Origin: Bolinopsis microptera
Taxonomy: Eukaryota; Ctenophora; Tentaculata; Lobata; Bolinopsidae
Assembly: GCF_026151205.1 (NCBI RefSeq)
Contig: NC_087074.1
Coordinates: forward strand, 3,162,001-3,226,000
Reading direction: 5' to 3'
Length of the DNA: 64,000 nt
Shown here: positions 44,530-55,817 of the stretch, in pieces
How positions within the stretch are numbered: position 1 is the first letter of the stretch
Layout: every line of letters starts with the position of its first letter
Notes under the pieces: model-generated
The model's database searches: none
Told to the model about the DNA's origin: nothing
Seen by the model: the letters and a program-made list of their open reading frames with translations, nothing else
Translations under genes and position numbers: made by a program

Positions 44530-46100
44530 TGTTCAGAGAATAGAGGCACCAGTCTCTACACTTGTGAGTAATGGTGCTCATACTCCGACCTCCGTCCAAA
44601 AGATTTCTATCTTTTCATCAATCAATATTTCGTCCTTATGCTTAACTGAAGCACATTTTAACTGGTCTTACAGCATATATGGGTGATTGAATAAACAGTC
44701 CTTGAGATCGTGTCGAACACAATAGTAATACATAATTAATGCATTAATCTGTATATAGCGCGGTTGTGTCATTATCATTGGGTTAGTGTAACGTCAATCA
44801 AGTAGTACACATTATTAACAGGCCCTGGTAAAGCTTAAAACAAAAGATTGACAATGTTTGATCTTACTAGTACATTGTGTAAACTGGAAATCAACTGTAT
44901 TATCACGATTCAAAGCGGAGCGTATACAGTTATATTCAATTATCTTCGACAGCTTATGCTAGTTTGCCTTTTACTCATTTACTGATCATGTCAGATTCAT
45001 TTAAACGCAGTTATATCTTGAAAAGATTGTGAAGCAGTTTCGTGACCGCTTTGAACTGATTGTAACTTAATTGTTACATTATATTTTTGACGAATTGGTT
45101 GATGTTTGTATTTATAAACTATTGTTGATTTGTCTGTAGATTTCATGTGACTTAGTTAATTGTACATTTTAAGCTAAAAGGCCGGCGGCGGTAACAAATA
45201 TTCCAAGATTTTTCCGATTATTCTTTGCCCTTTCTTTTCTTTTCAAAACCAATTACTAATATAATAAATGATTGCAATATAATAAATGATTGCCTCCGTG
45301 AACTTGAAACCACAATATTATAACTCTTTACATAATACATAATCCTATAATAACACATAGTGATGAACTGTTATCTTGATTTTTGTGATATATCAATCAT
45401 TACACTAGCCCCTTACTTAAGCTTCCGTAACCAAACGTGTAATGTAAATGTGATAAGTGGACATTGAGTGTGAAGCGCTGTCATTTAATTTCAACGACCA
45501 TGAAATTGGATAAATTTATACATCTCGTAAGAGTGTAGATAAAAAATGGTTATCAATGAGATCGTCTCAAACACAAGAGCGAATTTATTTTATTTCTTAG
45601 AAATGGCTATTAAACCGTTTTACTTGGTGACTCTGATAAGCCTTATCAGTATAAAGTGTTGCAATTTAACGACTTTTAACCATATCAAGTTTTATATTAG
45701 CTATGGTGATTGATTCTTTCAAGAAGAAGAGCGACATTGATAACTTAATATATTGTAACTGTTTCTTTGATGTCGCTCTCAGATGAAATTTGTTATATAA
45801 ATGTAACTGAAAATTGTTATTTGTAATTTTTATATCAGTCAATTTCTGTGGCACATCGTAGGAATAAGGAAACCGTCCAAATTTGCACTTGACTGTTATC
45901 TACAATTATCTTAGTCTTGCGTGACAAATATCCGCCTAACGTTAAAGAAATAAACTTGTTGAAAACTTGATAAGAGCTACTAATAAATATCTAGATAAGA
46001 CTTACTATAAAAGTTTTTTTCAAGCTCATAAAAATCCACTGCCACTTTTCCACCCGGTAGGATACTAACATTCCATGGTCCGGTCATGGCTAGCCTGCGA
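44530..46100. other. Intergenic, AT-rich, no supported gene
   Basis: I see no splice-consistent exon. Near 45715-45790 there is an imperfect inverted repeat (ttcaagaagaagagcgacat / gatgtcgctctcagatgaa). Confidence 0.45.
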
Positions 46101-46125
46101 GCTTGTCAGTCGGACACACGAGCAC

Positions 46126-46198
46126 ATCACGTGACTGCAGCTCGTGTCACGTGCAATTCTCTCTTTCACGTGACCTCGCAATGCGAACAACACGTGAT
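46126..46198. promoter_or_regulatory. Cluster of four CACGTG E-boxes
   Basis: ATCACGTGAC (46126-46135), GTCACGTGC (about 46146), TTCACGTGAC (46165-46174) and ACACGTGAT (about 46190) fall within about 75 bp. They lie 1.1 kb upstream of the zinc-finger gene start at 47308. Extended TCACGTGA boxes suit MiT/TFE, USF or Myc-family bHLH factors. Regulatory use is inferred. Confidence 0.4.
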
Positions 46199-46432
46199 CC
46201 ACATCCGCGTACCGGGGCTCCGGTCATAGGCCCTCAACATTCCCCCACGGAACCTTTTTGCTGGGACCTGCTCTACATATTCGATAGAGTAATTGTTTAA
46301 AAATCGTAGTTTGTTCACTTCTTCATCGTTAGAACTTTGCTCCGATTTCTCCCTTTGAGATGTGTACGGTTGTTGACCGTTCTGTTCGTGCCCCAATTTC
46401 TCAGACCATGTTTGTTGTTGCCAGTAATTAAC
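46166..46432 (-). CDS. Possible exon of an unidentified minus-strand gene
   Basis: After an acceptor-like ccagaggtcag, the minus strand stays open from 46432 to a stop at 46166. It has a protein-like composition: VNYWQQQTWSEKLGHEQNGQ, then SNDEEVNKLRFLNNYSIEYV. A second open stretch (46521-46727) lies upstream, but its donor phase does not fit. I do not recognise the sequence. Confidence 0.25.
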   Translation of the reverse strand, partial: VNYWQQQTWSEKLGHEQNGQQPYTSQREKSEQSSNDEEVNKLRFLNNYSIEYVEQVPAKRFRGGMLRAYDRSPGTRMWITCCSHCEVT

Positions 46433-47307
46433 CTGACCTCTGGTTTACAACCCTTAAACATATGTTTTTGGAAAGTCTTTTAAACTCCGTGACCTGGAGT
46501 TGCAAGTTAGTTAAACATAATCACCGGAGGTCGTGGTGGATCAGCTGTGGGATTGGTTGCCTGGAATCACCGTACGGGGAAGAAGGTGTTCTGTTGGTGG
46601 GAAGGTGGGGAGCGAGTCTGTTTTGTCTACCCCGTATTTCTGTTTGTTTGATAGTGTTACTGTTAGTGGACCGTGAGACTGCAGTGTTCATTCGGCAAAC
46701 TCGTGCCCCCAAGTAGGGGTCTCTCATTAGGGAACGTCAAAAATCTGTATAGTTCATGATCAAATTTTACATGCAACCCTTCAGTTTACTTGAAGCGTTG
46801 CGGAAGTTTCCTAAAAGGTTGGACTCGAGGGCGGCCTTTTAGGAAACTTCCGCCCTTGAGTCCTACGCCCTTGGGTATTCCGTCCTCGCGACCTCCGCCC
46901 TCGCGACTTCCGCCCTCGCGACCGATTCCCTAAGGATTCCATGAGCACTTTTGATGACGGCCAATTACTTGGTCTTCGTGGTAGTGGTACAGTTTAGTCA
47001 GATACTTTTACCATAGTTATAGTTCACTGCATTTGTTCTCAAGTATTCATCAGTCCATTTCCTACCTCTCTTCTAGTAATATGTTCTTCGAACTGCATAC
47101 ATTATCTTAAATCCTTTCATAGCCTGCGAAGCGCGAATAAACAAACTATTTTGTGCAACAACAAAGTTGCTTGATATTCCTTCACAAAATAGCAAGATTT
47201 TATCAGAATCATCTCTCTGTTTTTTTACATCCCGCTCTCACTACGATGAAATTTACCTCTTCACCCCTTTATTACCCCTCTATTACTCCTTTATTACCCC
47301 TCGCAGA

Positions 47308-50300
47308 ATGACAAGTGCTATGCTGAGTAGTGATATCCTCTACAACCAGCTGCTAGCCAGCATGTCCGGCAAATCTCTTCTACTCGGAGGAGGAAATGAG
47401 TTCCATCCTTGTTGCAAGTGCGGAGCAACGTTTGGCGACGCTAAATCCCTCACGGTCAGTACTGTTTACTTTCATCCTATTTTTACTGTGAGAGTATCCT
47501 TTATGGGTGGTCCATTATAACCCGTTGAAAACTCGGGGGGCACTTGACGTTTGAAATTTACGTGAGGTTCTTAAGTTTATTATATTAATGGTATTCAGTA
47601 CCCATACCCAACAAGGACAATTTGTTTTGAAGTATATGCTTTTGGGTTTTAAAGTAACTAACGATTATCGATTGATCGCGTTGGAGTTTCTAAAGTATAG
47701 AATATAAACGCGTTCACGTGCTCTGTATAGTGTCTGTACACAGTGTCATGCCAACTCAAGCGTTAATATTCGGCAATAGCTCGGAGTGCAAGGATTACTC
47801 TCAATGTTTACTCAGCATATCACGTGACCAAAACACCTCGCATCGTTCCAAAATAGCTCTCAACGCTCTTCTAAGTTGCCCTATTTTAAGCTGACCAATC
47901 ACACGATCATGCCGCTACGCACTTCACCCTGACTTCTAATTACCAGCTTAAACAATTAAATCTCGCACGTGCAAAGCCCCAGGTCGCGCCGGGGACCAAG
48001 CAGCCGCTGGAGCTGCATAATGCATATCATGTGGTCTAAAGTATACAAAGCTGAGGAGAGCAAACGTTCCTCGTCGCTTCAGATAAAACAAAGAGTTGCG
48101 CTCGCCACGCCTTGTACCAGTGCTGAAGTGCTAATATATACACTTTGATTTGTTTACCTAGCACACAAACAACAACACATTATCTCACCAAATCTGTGAA
48201 TATTAAGTGTTAATGCGTTCAAGACAGTTTCGTCCATTATCTTTGTCACGAGGGTTTTAGTTGTTTAATTTTTCCCTTAATCTGCCTGCTAGCCTCTTGA
48301 AATTACGATGAAGAACGAATCAGAGATGGTGATTGAGTTTCTCAGCACTATTTTGAGTTGCACTAAGCCTGTCCAGCCTCAAGCTACTGTTGTAAAGGTG
48401 CTTCCCTTGTCATGACTGAATTATTATGAGTTCTAAATTATGTGGAACGTCAAAAGTTGTACTATTCATCACTATGGTTCAACTATTCAAGGTTCATGTT
48501 GAATAATTGATTTGACCATCATTTTAACTGCATTTTCTACCACATCGCTTTAACGAACTCTCCTATTCCAGAAACACGAGTTGTCGCACCAGAAGAGAAA
48601 ACACGAGTGTAAAGAATGTGGAAAGAGGTTCAACTCTTCATCAGACCTCAAAAGGCATTCCCTTATTCATACTAACGTGAGTCTCTTTTTCATTATCATG
48701 TTTTAATGCATTCTTACTTAACTTCAACAGTTCCATCGATGATACAACATTAATATCCCACCAAGAAACCAATCAATGGCCTGATAAATTAACTGATCAA
48801 TTACATAATTATAACCACCGTGTTTTCCACAGACCCGACCTTACAAGTGTCACCTTTGCCCCACTGCGTTCGTCCAACAAGCGCACCTTACTCGACACCT
48901 CAAGTCTCACACCAGACACGGAGTCAGGTAGTGTTTCTTTTAATCTTCTTACTTAAAGTTCCTGCTGTAGTAACTCTGTGCTATTTCTATAACACATCCT
49001 GTATAATGTTTTAATATTATGTTTGATGTCCCCTTCTTTCGCGCCTTAAGATTCGCATATTTTATAAGTGTCTGTTGTGCTAATGACCAATGTTGTCGCA
49101 GGTTCAAGTGTCTCGGGTGCGGTACAATGTTCCTCCACTCCACTAATGTCAGGTGGCATCAGCAGTTCTGCGAACAAGCTCAGGGTAAATACCAGCTAAC
49201 GTCTCTTTATTTTCTGAGAATCGTCCATAGCTATTGTTAAGATGATGGTTAATAAGTTTAAAAATAATCTTCAGAGTTATACTATTGTTATCCTAATCTC
49301 ACTAATTCTTTATAAGCTTGTTAACCTCAGCCTCTAACGAACCCCTTACTTTCCAGGAACTAACGGAGGCTATGTGGTTACTCAGAGTGAGGGTGAAGGT
49401 CTGGACACTTCCAGTCCAATAAAACCTGCTGAGAAAAACACAACCAAACCGCTCTGGTCGAGAGACAACAAGGTGTACTACTTCAACGGGAAAGATAGGA
49501 GGCACTCCAGCAGCTCAAGTGAGACCGAGACCAACAGTTCCAGTGGATCTACTGATAGTGGCAGTGAGGTGAGGACATGGTGGGGTTATGAGGGGGGGGG
49601 GGGTTCTGGGGGGTCAGCAGTTACATTCTGGGTAGAAACACTTGACCTTAAGGTTCATCTGTTGCTGGCCGAGAAAGCTTGGCTTTCTTGTGTGAGCAGA
49701 GGCGATATCCTGGGGGCTGGGTATACTATAATTTAAGAAAATTAACTGTTTTTGATTTAAAAACTTGAATGGGTAACAATTTTAATTGTATATATTGAAG
49801 AACAATGGTATTCAGATTTCAGTTGCGATTAAAAAGAATAATAGAATTGTTTCCATAATCTCACAATATTATGTAATAGCATCTTTGTCTTAAATAAATC
49901 TGGCATGAAAATATCGTCTTAATGACAAAAATAAAAATTATCTGTCCATGGTACAACCAGTCAACTATAAAAGTTGCTTGAGTACCAACTGAAATCTGAA
50001 AACTTCACCACTCATCCAATCTGACTTGATAGTGCATCTAAACTTTGTACTTCAAGACCATGTTCATATATGACTGTGTTTTTTATTTTGGAATAACAAA
50101 TCCTAGTATTTTTGGTGTTGGCAAACTGTTAGATCTACTGGAATCCTCCCTTAACCTGGGGTGGGTAACTTGCACCGCTTGCTGAATCTGGAATTCTGCC
50201 GAATTGTACAAATCGTTCCCCACCTTTACGCACAATAGTATGATGCCGATTAAAAATACGATTGCCAGACACGTGCCGGTCCCCAATAAGATGGCAATGA

Positions 50301-53281
50301 ATGTGTAGTCGTCCAGTATTCCATTGTATGTATCTGTATCCAGTAATTCCTTGGTCGTTTCTTGGGGTGAAGTGATAGCAATACAGCAAAGTAGGAAAAC
50401 ATAACTGACCCTCATTCTGAAATCGATTATTCTTAGAAATAATTTCAGTATTGGTTTTCAATTTCATTTCCACCGTTGAATTGTTTCCGCTTTAAGTCCA
50501 TAACCAGTCACCACTGACCCTAGTAAGCGGTCCTCGTGCAACAAAACTATTTTAGTGTGATATTGGGGATATTCTACTTTGAGATTCAAAAATAAGATGT
50601 TATATTTTTATAATCTAACGACAATGATCACATTGTATCAGTAAGCATTTAATTCCTTGTTACCAAGTTTGTCTGAAACTGAGTGTGGCTATTAAACATT
50701 TTAAACTACCTATTGAACAAGTAGACGAAAGTGAAAAAACGTGACACCGGAGTAACTTTGAAGATGATTTTTCCGCAACCATGGTTTTGCTATTAATGTT
50801 ATTTATAGGTTTGAACGGGTTTCCCGGTTGATACGAAACAAAATGTTTTGTGTCTTAATGAAGTATATCGACCAAAACATTATTATTCATTAGTATAATG
50901 AGTGCATTCATAACGTGAGTATCACCAACTTATCATATTGCGAAAGACATAAGAGTCTTTTTGAATATAATGTGATTTGTCTTTGGCGCGGGCCGACTAT
51001 CAGTTTCACTAAACAATAACACTAATGATTTAATTTTTCAGCCGGGAAGCAACTCATTCCTTAACTGTAACAAAGCGATGCTCTTTGACGGTCTTCCTGA
51101 ACGGACAAATCTTTGGAACCAACCAAAAGTGGAAAATGTAGTTAAAAAGGAGCGCAAAACAAATCTCTCCACTTCGCAGCTGGTAATTTCAATAAAACAT
51201 TTTACATCTGTTTTAAGTTTTAACGATTTAATTAGTTAATAGCTGAGCATGTTCAGGCTGGACACGTTGGAAATACATAATCGTCTGTAATTTTATTAAT
51301 ATGGAAAAAAAACTATGCATTACTATTATTAATGCATAGTTTTTTTTCCATATTTAAATAACCTTTCAATCTTGGGTGTTGGGTCAAAAACGCGATTCTT
51401 GGAAAACATATTGCGATCGGCTGTTAACATACTAATTCATTTCAGAGCTATTTGAACTCAAGAGTGTCAATGGTCGGCCCAAAGCATCTGAAAACAACCT
51501 CCGCTAAAAAGTCGCTTAACCAGCCGGTCTCAACAGAAGATCTACTGAAACTGCTAGCTTCCATGCAGGAGGGAAAGAAGAGCAGTAAAGTTGGAACTGT
51601 CAGTACAAACGCAGGATCCCTCAATCCCCATCTATCAAACGCAGGATCCCTCAATCCCCATCTATCAAACGCAGGATCCCTCAATCCCCATCTATCAAAC
51701 GCAGGATCCCTCAATCCCTCAAACAGCTCCTGTTTCAAAACATCTCCACCTTCCTCCTACAAGATAGTTCAAAACAAAATCATTCAGCACAACGTGACGT
51801 CATCAAATAACCTTATGACGTCTTCAAACAACTTCATGACATCATCAAACAACTTCATGACGTCATCAAACAACATCATGTCGTCATCAAACAACATCAT
51901 GACGTCATCAAACAACGCCGTGAAATCATCAAACAACATCACTACGCCTTCAAACAACATCATGTCTACAGTTTCTTCCGGACTGCGCAGAGCCACTAAC
52001 AGTTCTATCAACTCTAACAAAATGCAAGAAGATAAAATCAAGCCGATTATAGATTTGGTTAATAAATTAGTTGCCGGTGAGTTCAAATTCAAATTAGATT
52101 TGTTACTTGTTAATGATAGGTTACACGTTTCTGATCTTATTGACTCAATGGAACTGAACTATTACAAATCAAGTGCTGATATATTGTTTCTTTCTTTCAG
52201 AGGGATTGCAATCGCCAGCAGCAGATACCATCTTGAATGTCATATCCCGATACCTTGGAAACGTGACATCACCACAAACTAACGTGGCCCCACAAATACC
52301 AACCTCCACCTCTCTCCCGCCTCTCAAGAAGAGAAGACTGAGCGAACCAGAACAAGAACGGCTCCAGAACAATCTGGAGACGTCACAAAATCTGTTCTCG
52401 AACAATCTGTACCCACTACTCCGACAGCAAGGCACTACCTCCTCACTCCTCACCCCTGCAGCCACCCCCTCCACCTCTTTGTCCTTCACTCCTCTCATGT
52501 TCAGACAGTTCCCCAGAATTGGAGACTTGCCAACCCAGAGTTCTCTCTTCAACAGTCCCTCCTTCAAACCCTCCACAGATTTTGCATCACAACTCCTTCA
52601 ACTTGCCAACCAGAACGCTTCCACTGTTGCTCCCGGATTGAAGTTGACTACTGGAGGAGGTAAACTTACCCACAATGGTTTCCCTGGTCCGATGCAAAGT
52701 TGCGCAGCTTACTCCACCAGTGAGTAGTATTGAGAAACTTTTATTGGAACTTTTTCAGTTTTACAATTTATTGGGTTTTTATTCGTATCAGCATTAATCA
52801 CAATCTTAGTCTTGTTGAACCGGGTGTAGGTTAGGATTACAAGTTTTGGGAGAGAACATATCCGGGATGTCTGGGACTTGTCCCTGCAGACTAGGGAAGT
52901 GTACCCCCTCAAGATAGGGCACGTTACTGGGAGTAAAACTTAAAACCACGTGACTTCACACGTTACCCTAGCTCGCTCTTACCCTTCTCTCTCTCTTCAG
53001 GCGCTGTGAACACTAGTGAGGTCCGGAAACCTCCCGAGTCCACATCCGACATGTCCTCTAAACCAATAAAAGTGGAGGACACATCTCCACGTGATGAGAG
53101 TCAGCCAATCATTAAGCAGGAGATGGTGTCGCATGACAGCAGTGAACCAATGGAAGGAGAGGAAACTGGGCTTGCAGGTCCGGAATCATCACCGGCAGGT
53201 GCCCCTGCGCTGGTGAAGGGAATCGAGGCTTCGCAAAACATCGCCTTTCACAGGCTCAGCGATCTACTGTCTTTCGTTTGA
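47308..53281 (+). CDS. C2H2 zinc-finger transcription factor (nine exons)
   Basis: Exons 47308-47454, 48572-48676, 48833-48927, 49102-49184, 49357-49568, 51042-51182, 51446-52076, 52201-52719 and 53001-53281 are all in phase and give 737 residues. Four N-terminal fingers occur: finger 1 (C35, C38, H51, H55) is split by the first intron. Then come HECKECGKRFNSSSDLKRH, YKCHLCPTAFVQQAHLTRH and a fourth, FKCLGCGTMF...WHQQFC, which ends in Cys instead of His. The rest is disordered Ser/Asn-rich sequence with two in-frame tandem repeats, a nuclear-localisation-like PPLKKRRLSEP, and two sumoylation motifs (IKVED, IKQE) in the last exon. Probably a nuclear DNA-binding regulator; I cannot name the orthologue. 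The acceptor-like tcgcag ends one base before the ATG. Confidence 0.85.
48308..48397 (+). CDS. Alternative first exon of the zinc-finger gene
   Basis: The exon begins ATGAAGAACGAATCAGAG, encodes MKNESEMVIEFLSTILSCTK plus PVQPQATVVK, and ends AAG|GTGCTT in phase 0. The next exon (48572) also starts in phase 0. Use of this exon replaces residues 1-49 and removes the cysteines of finger 1, giving a three-finger isoform. It lies between exons 1 and 2 and is preceded by about 800 bp of unremarkable sequence that could hold a promoter. Inferred from sequence only. Confidence 0.55.
50083..50415 (-). CDS. Small single-pass membrane protein, nested in a zinc-finger gene intron
   Basis: 110 residues on one exon, on the strand opposite its host intron (49569-51041). 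Residues 1-17 (MRVSYVFLLCCIAITSP) look like a signal peptide. A short acidic, Thr-rich ectodomain follows, then a strong transmembrane segment about residues 39-62 (FIAILLGTGTCLAIVFLIGI). The roughly 45-residue tail is Ser/Arg-rich (REDSSRSNSLPTP). It looks like a type I mini-receptor or adaptor. An acceptor-like aatcgatttcag ends one base before the ATG, implying an upstream non-coding exon or a trans-splice site. I do not recognise the family. Confidence 0.65.
   Translation of the reverse strand: MRVSYVFLLCCIAITSPQETTKELLDTDTYNGILDDYTFIAILLGTGTCLAIVFLIGIILLCVKVGNDLYNSAEFQIQQAVQVTHPRLREDSSRSNSLPTPKILGFVIPK
51298..51354. repeat. Perfect 25-bp stem hairpin in the zinc-finger gene intron
   Basis: The left arm 51298-51322 (starting AATATGGAAAAAAAAC) and right arm 51330-51354 pair without mismatch around a 7-base loop. 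The nearest exon begins about 90 bp downstream, so the intron RNA could fold close to the acceptor. Confidence 0.8.
51608..51968 (+). repeat. Two in-frame coding minisatellites in zinc-finger exon 7
   Basis: 51608-51720 carries a 30-bp unit encoding NAGSLNPHLS three times, plus a partial fourth copy, with almost no nucleotide changes. 51790-51968 carries a 21-bp unit encoding TSSNNFM-like heptads about eight to nine times. Both unit lengths are multiples of three, so expansion preserves the frame. Confidence 0.9.
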
Positions 53282-54042
53282 GGAATTCATATTTTCGCTT
53301 CAAGAATTAAGAGTGACTGTAGATATAGGCTAATTTCGTTTAGAAATAGCTTTAGGATTGAATAGGTCTACTAATCGAATTAGGTGCAAAGAATATGTAA
53401 TGTTTCATAGATCATAGATAATGAACAAGGATTATAGATAGAGGAAAACGTTTAGAATTTAGTCGTGGCCATTTGTTTATGAAGTCTAATTCTAAAGTGC
53501 TGCATAGTGTGATTTACATGTTACAACTTAGCAATAATAATTTTTAAACTTAACGCTTACAGCATAAGATTAAAGGTTAGCGCAAATTTCAGACTGCAGG
53601 TATCAAATGTTTTTAGGGATGTGTCTTATCATAGGCTGGTCCTTAACGATTGGAAATTTGTAAGTCCCATTTAGTATTTCATTGGAAATTAAATTGCTAT
53701 CTACTTGTAGTTAATGATTAAGAAAGTTGAGTGGCAATTAGATTAAAGTGTGATGTTCATTTCCATTTACAGTTGCATTGTCATAGTCGATTGTTTTCAT
53801 GTGTTTGGAAATTGAAAAATATAGCTTTGTAGGAGTGAAATTGCTTAGTGTGTTCCAATTATTTATTTTGTTGACATGTAAATTTAATTTTTCATATATT
53901 TGATATTTGTTATTTGGTGGTACGTAACTTAAAGTTAAATCAAAATAAGACTTTTTCTTGTTCATTGTTACACTTTGAAGTACGATATAATAACACTTTG
54001 AAAATATGATATAATAATTGATAATTCCCAAAAAATCAGCTA
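53282..54042. other. 3' flank of the zinc-finger gene
   Basis: AT-rich sequence, probably 3' UTR and spacer. No other gene is supported. Confidence 0.4.
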
Positions 54043-54999
54043 CAGGGTGGCCCAAAAGTAACTGCCCACACGCAACCCTTTAATACCTCACGTAATTCGT
54101 GTCAGAATTGCACAAAAATTTCAGAAAATATAGATATGGGTCAAACTTAAATTTCCCGAAAGTTTCGTTAAATTTCATTGATATTTAAGAGGATGTGGCA
54201 CGCCACTCCCTCATTTTCACTATTGTCACCATAAAGTGAGAACACTTTCAGCTAGGAACTTCAAAGTTTCTAAACACAATTGGTTTGATAACTAAAGTGC
54301 TTTCCCAAAATTTCAAATCGATCGTTTACAACTAAGTCAAGTTACAACCACTTTAAGATCTTGCAGATACGTGATCCGGCATTTAATCAGTGATATATTC
54401 ACTCAATCAATTGCCTGATTGATTGGATACTGCTTATAGGACAGCAACCGAAGCGCTATTACGCAAATTTCTTTAATTTTAAGCATTAAGGAATGTCACT
54501 ATCAGTATTCACTCAAAGTGATCAGATCGTCATCCCCAACATGCTCGGTACCGCCTAATGAGGCCCATTATTGCACGCTAGCGAATAGCTCCCGATGAGA
54601 TTACTGATTGGGTGACGAAATCACTGATTAAGTGCGAGGATCACGTATCTGAAAGATCTTAAAAGGGCCATAAGTATAACTCGGTTAAATTGTGAACAAA
54701 CAACTTGAAATTTTGGGAAAGCACTTCAATTATCAAACAAAATGTGTCTAGAAACGTTGAAGTTCCTAATAATACATAATATAGCTGAAAACGTTATCAC
54801 TTTATGGTGACAATAGTGAAAATGAGGGAGTGGCGTGCCACGACCCTCTATAATCTATGAAATTTTCCGAAACTTTCAGGAAATCTAAGTTGGACTTTGA
54901 CCCATGATCTATATTTTCTGAAATTTTTGTGCAATTCTGAAAGGAATTACGTAAGTTATTAAAAGGTTGCGTGTGGGCAGTTACTTTTAGGCCACCCTG
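54043..54999. mobile_element. Mariner-type foldback element (MITE) with TA target duplication
   Basis: The left end CAGGGTGGCCCAAAAGTAAC and the inverted right end TTACTTTTAGGCCACCCTG are flanked by TA (54041-54042 and 55000-55001). The inverted arms run inward for about 330 bp: ctccctcattttcactattg and caatagtgaaaatgagggag match exactly. Pairing continues as gatcttgcagatacgtgatc / gatcacgtatctgaaagatc to within about 200 bp of the centre. The end sequence and TA site fit the Tc1/mariner superfamily. There is no transposase. Confidence 0.88.
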
Positions 55000-55014
55000 T
55001 ACTTATAATAGTTG

Positions 55015-55110
55015 TAGCGCGATGCGTTACTGTGCCGCGCCGCGCACTCAATAAGGCTTCTCACAGCGACTAGATCTGCGAGATGCGCTACTGTGCCGCG
55101 CCGAGCTGCC
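55015..55110. repeat. Short duplicated GC-rich segment
   Basis: gcgcgatgcgttactgtgccgcgccgcgc-like sequence (core actgtgccgcgccg) occurs twice, near 55027 and 55091, about 63 bp apart. There is no coding sign. Confidence 0.4.
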
Positions 55111-55817
55111 ATGAATTGACATCGTCAATTAATTATAATAGTTTTTAAACACTAACAACTAGTGGGTCATCAGGTCACTCTAGCTCTTTGCAGCGATTAT
55201 ATGTCAATGATATTGAGACTGGTTATCTCTTATCATCCGTTAGCAATCAATAATGTGTCATGTAACGGTACCAACTTAATGTTTACCAGGCGCGCCTATC
55301 CGGCACTATTTATCTATTTACTATCTAATTAACGATGGAGGAAAATTAACAATTAAAAATATTGAATATTGAAGTCCGAGTGTTGAGTGATTTAGCACAA
55401 TTTCGTGTCTGTACTTGACCATGAACCAAATTTTCACAATGCATGCAAGTGGTCCCAAAATGCACGCACTGTCCTAGCTCCAAGCTCCATATGCGGATCG
55501 CGCTCACTAAATCGCTCGCCCAAACTTTTTTCATTTAACTGTTAATGCGTATTTTCGCATTGGATAAATTGCAAAATTGGTTTTGCTGTCAGGAGTGCTG
55601 CGCTGGTTCTATATCCTCAGTAGTTTGCTTCAAGCTCAGTTAACGTCTAGCCTTAATAACACCTTATTCAGTTATTCTATACTTCATATTTGACTACACT
55701 ATTTACTCGATTAAAAGTCTGTGATTCATGATCAAAGGTATAGCATGTTAATTTCGAGTGATTAAAACTTAAAGTTCATCGCCAATAGTCAATTTGTGCT
55801 TTCGTTAACAATTTCAG

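Noticed and set aside
46521-46727. Second exon for a minus-strand gene with 46166-46432
   Set aside because: Its donor leaves phase 2, whereas the downstream piece needs phase 0, so I did not join them.
49569-49736. Read-through extension of zinc-finger exon 5
   Set aside because: GAG|GTGAGG is a good donor, and the in-phase acceptor at 51042 continues the protein. The extension includes a G-run and looks intronic.
51784-52092. Minus-strand frame rich in LFDDVM repeats
   Set aside because: It is a shadow of the TSSNNFM-coding repeat in zinc-finger exon 7.
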